From Actinophytocola xinjiangensis (GTDB lineage: Bacteria > Actinomycetota > Actinomycetes > Mycobacteriales > Pseudonocardiaceae), in the NCBI RefSeq assembly GCF_001921215.1, contig NZ_MSIF01000005.1, positions 372,001 to 436,000 on the forward strand: a DNA stretch of 64,000 nucleotides, written 5' to 3'. Position numbers and translations under genes: made by a program. Below are positions 61,992 through 64,000 of the stretch, piece by piece; position 1 is the first letter of the stretch, and every line of letters starts with the position of its first letter. The notes beneath the pieces were generated by a model, which saw only the letters and a program-made list of their open reading frames with translations, ran no database searches and was not told where the DNA came from.

Positions 61992-62894
61992 GTGGACCTG
62001 TCGATGCTTGGCGTGCCGGTCGGGCCGATGGTGCGGGTGCACGGTGGGTTCGCCAACCGGATGTACCGGCTCGACACCGACCAGGGGTCGTTCGCGGTGA
62101 AGGAGTTGAGTCGTCGCGCGGAGGGCGTGTTCGCGTTCGAGCGGGCGGTGTTCGCGGCCGGTGTTCCGATGCCGGAGCCGATTCTGGCCGGCCGGGACGT
62201 GGTGGTTCACCGGTGGGTCGATGGCGAGAAGGTGCCGGAGGCGCCGGTGTCGGCGGACTACGCGTTCGAGGTCGGTGAGATCCTGGCGCGCCTCCACGCG
62301 CTCGACGTCTCCTGGCCGCTGGCCCCGGTCGAGGGGCCGCCGGCACGGGACTGGCCGGAGCTCGCGGCGCGGGCGGTGGCGACCGGGCAGCCGTGGGCCG
62401 AGGAACTCGCCTCGCGCGTCGAGACGTTCCTGGCGATCGCGGAGTTCGTCGACTCCTGCGATCGGCCCGGGCCCGTCGTGCTGACCCACCGGGACATCCA
62501 GCCGTGGAACCTGTTGAGTCACCACGGCCGGCCGGTGGTGTTGGACTGGGAGCTGTCGGGGAGGCTCGACCTGTCCGGTGAGCTCGGCTCGACCGCGCTG
62601 GGCCTGGCGAAAGGGCCTGGCTTCGACGACCTGCGACCCACCGTCTTCCGCGACGTGCTCGACGGCTATGTCGCGGGGGGCGGTGTGCTGCCGCCGCCGG
62701 GTCCGAGTTGGTTCGTGTACCTGGTCGGCGGCTGGCTGGGGCACACGCGGTGGAACATCCTGCGCTGCCTCGCCGGCGGCCGGCCGCGCACCGGACCCGA
62801 CCTGGCGCTCTCGCACGAGTCCGTGCGCGACGGTGTGCGCGGCCTGCCCGACCTGTTCGGCCGGCTTCCGGACCTCGCGGAGCTGCTCACGTAA
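61992..62894 (+). CDS. APH-family phosphotransferase
   Basis: 300 aa from GTG 61992. Kinase-like fold: SFAVKELSRR (ATP Lys), catalytic loop LTHRDIQPWNLL with Asp and Asn, metal-binding Asp in VVLDWELSG. Aminoglycoside, choline or homoserine-type small molecules are usual substrates of the family, but nothing here fixes which. It lies alone, so calling it a resistance gene would be unsupported. Confidence 0.88.
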   Translation: MDLSMLGVPVGPMVRVHGGFANRMYRLDTDQGSFAVKELSRRAEGVFAFERAVFAAGVPMPEPILAGRDVVVHRWVDGEKVPEAPVSADYAFEVGEILARLHALDVSWPLAPVEGPPARDWPELAARAVATGQPWAEELASRVETFLAIAEFVDSCDRPGPVVLTHRDIQPWNLLSHHGRPVVLDWELSGRLDLSGELGSTALGLAKGPGFDDLRPTVFRDVLDGYVAGGGVLPPPGPSWFVYLVGGWLGHTRWNILRCLAGGRPRTGPDLALSHESVRDGVRGLPDLFGRLPDLAELLT

Positions 62895-62988
62895 CCCGAA
62901 CAGACGCTTCCGCTGGGCCATTTGCCGCAATCGGGGTTTCCCCGAGGCGAGTACGGGCACGTCTGCGGCGACCCGAAAGGAGCGTGAG

Positions 62989-63558
62989 ATGTCGACGGAA
63001 GCAACCATCGTTCTGGTCGTCGTCCTGCTCGCCGCGGTACTCGCGGTGGGGTGGTTCGTCGCCGAACGGCTGCGTGGTCGTGGGCTGCGTGAGCGGTTCG
63101 GGCCGGAGTACGACCGCCGGATCGACCGGGCGGGCAACCGCCGGGCGGCCGAGCGTGAACTCGCCGACCTGCGTCGGCGGCACACCGAGTTCGACCTACG
63201 TCCGCTCTCCGACCTCGCCCGGGCGAGGTTCACCGAGCAGTGGATCCAGACCCAGGAACGGTTCGTCGACCGGCCGGGCGAGGCGGTCGCCGACGCCGAA
63301 CGGCTGGTCCAGGCCGTGATGAACGAGCGCGGCTACCCCGTCGGCGAGTTCGGCCGCCAGGCAGAGGACCTGTCGGTGGAGCACGGCCGCACGGTCGGCC
63401 AGTACCGCGAGGGCCACGACATCCTGACCAGGCACCAGCACTCCGAAGCGTCCACAGAGGACCTTCGACGGGCGATGGTCGGCTACCGCGAGATCCTCGC
63501 CGACCTCATGGGACCCGCCGAGACCGCGGACCGGAGGTACCACGATGCGACCCGTTGA
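62989..63558 (+). CDS. Single-span helical membrane protein
   Basis: 189 aa from ATG 62989, with AAAGGAG 6 nt upstream. One N-terminal span (IVLVVVLLAAVLAVGWFVA) and then a charged helical cytoplasmic part (YDRRIDRAGNRRAAERELAD, FTEQWIQTQERFVDRPGEAV). The latter motif (W..VQ..FVD.P..AV..AD.LV) is common in actinomycete secreted or membrane proteins of unknown role. Overlaps the next gene by 14 nt. Confidence 0.8.
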   Translation: MSTEATIVLVVVLLAAVLAVGWFVAERLRGRGLRERFGPEYDRRIDRAGNRRAAERELADLRRRHTEFDLRPLSDLARARFTEQWIQTQERFVDRPGEAVADAERLVQAVMNERGYPVGEFGRQAEDLSVEHGRTVGQYREGHDILTRHQHSEASTEDLRRAMVGYREILADLMGPAETADRRYHDATR

Positions 63559-63877
63559 GGCCCCGGCACCGGCCCCCACACCGGCCCCCGCACAGGCCAC
63601 CGGGCACGGTGGGAACAGGCGGCCGCCCGCCCCGACGACCCTGCTCAACGGTCACGACGTGGAACGCTTCCGCGCGCGACTGCGCGACCTGCAGGCCGAC
63701 TTCGTCGACGCGCCCGAGCGGGCCGTCGAGGAGGCCAGAGCCCTGCTCGGCGAGGCGATGACGGCCCTGACCAACGCCGTCAACGAGCACCACCCGGCAC
63801 CGCAGGGCGACACCGAAGGCCTGCGCGTCGCCCTGCGGCACTACCGCTCGACCCTCGACCAGCTGCTCTCGGTCTGA
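63545..63877 (+). CDS. Small helical protein related to its neighbour
   Basis: 110 aa. A Pro/Ala-rich first third precedes two helices (VERFRARLRDLQADFVDAPERAV, read as RLRDLQADFVDAPERAV; LRVALRHYRSTLDQLLSV). FVDxPExAVxEA matches the motif in the preceding protein, so the two are distant relatives acting together. The start overlaps the previous gene by 14 nt. Confidence 0.75.
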   Translation: MRPVEAPAPAPTPAPAQATGHGGNRRPPAPTTLLNGHDVERFRARLRDLQADFVDAPERAVEEARALLGEAMTALTNAVNEHHPAPQGDTEGLRVALRHYRSTLDQLLSV

Positions 63878-63954
63878 GAGAACCGAACCCGAGCCCCCCG
63901 GGTGGGTCAGCGGCACCGGACACCCTGGCCCACCGGGGTCCCAACCGGAGAACA

Positions 63955-63996
63955 CGGCGGGACACCGGCGTCGTCGTTGACGCCGGTGTCCCGCCG
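63955..63996 (+). terminator. Very strong hairpin terminator
   Basis: CGGCGGGACACCGGCGTC (63955-63972) and its exact complement (63979-63996) form an 18-bp stem with a 6-nt loop (GTCGTT), about 77 nt after the last stop. It probably ends the two-gene operon; being symmetric it could also serve a gene arriving from the right. Confidence 0.8.
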
Positions 63997-64000
63997 GTCC

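Noticed and set aside
61992-62894. Aminoglycoside resistance gene
   Set aside because: Only the broad APH fold is visible; substrates vary widely and no resistance context exists.
1-64000. CRISPR array, prophage or insertion sequence
   Set aside because: No spaced palindromic repeats, integrase, transposase or terminal inverted repeats were found despite the clear defence-island character.

Overview
The DNA is very GC-rich. It uses GTG and TTG starts freely, many genes overlap by 4 nt (GTGA/ATGA), and it carries a type VII (ESX) secretion locus with eccB, eccD, eccE and a mycosin. Together these point to a mycelial actinomycete, plausibly Pseudonocardiales (Saccharothrix/Lentzea/Actinokineospora-like). 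The taxon is inferred from gene content only. I recognise no rRNA, tRNA or CRISPR array.

Layout. (1) 1-2.6 kb: the N-terminal part of a secreted RCC1-repeat protein, and a small hypothetical gene. (2) 2.8-19.2 kb is a defence island. It holds a LuxR-type regulator with a degenerate receiver; a tightly overlapping pair made of an S-4TM putative pore-forming effector and a 1211-aa protein (phosphotransferase-like domain, STAND NTPase, TPR-like repeats); a relic of a UvrD-like helicase; a complete four-gene Wadjet-type SMC cassette (TIGR02679-02677-02678-02680); a small membrane-protein pair; and an ScoMcrA-like type IV restriction enzyme (head-SRA-HNH). (3) 19.3-28.8 kb: a DUF3558-like lipoprotein with a small membrane protein; a sortase-anchored vWA surface protein; an operon of AMP-forming ligase, membrane flavoreductase and crotonase; a GATase-fold protein; and a hypothetical gene. 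(4) 29.2-59.2 kb is an ESX locus: eccB-eccD, a predicted pseudokinase, a transglutaminase-like/DUF58/MoxR/FN3 block, eccE, a NucA/NucB nuclease with a likely immunity gene, two paralogous response regulators with one histidine kinase, an EccA-like AAA protein with a beta-helix N-terminus, a SARP-LuxR fusion regulator, a 2006-aa WXG100-like polymorphic-toxin-type protein with two small partner genes, and mycP. No EccC ATPase and no short esxA/esxB pair lie in the window. (5) 59.3-64 kb: a DUF3626 protein, an XRE regulator with a zinc-ribbon partner, an APH-family kinase and two small helical proteins, ending in a strong hairpin.

How the parts fit. The island stacks a sensor/effector abortive-infection candidate, a plasmid-cleaving Wadjet system and modified-DNA restriction. 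The ESX part combines membrane channel components, a protease, regulators and cargo candidates. The least described parts are the S-4TM/phosphotransferase-STAND pair, the nuclease-immunity pair inside the ESX locus, and the giant ESX-linked protein whose C-terminal deamidase-like fold seems to lack its catalytic residues.
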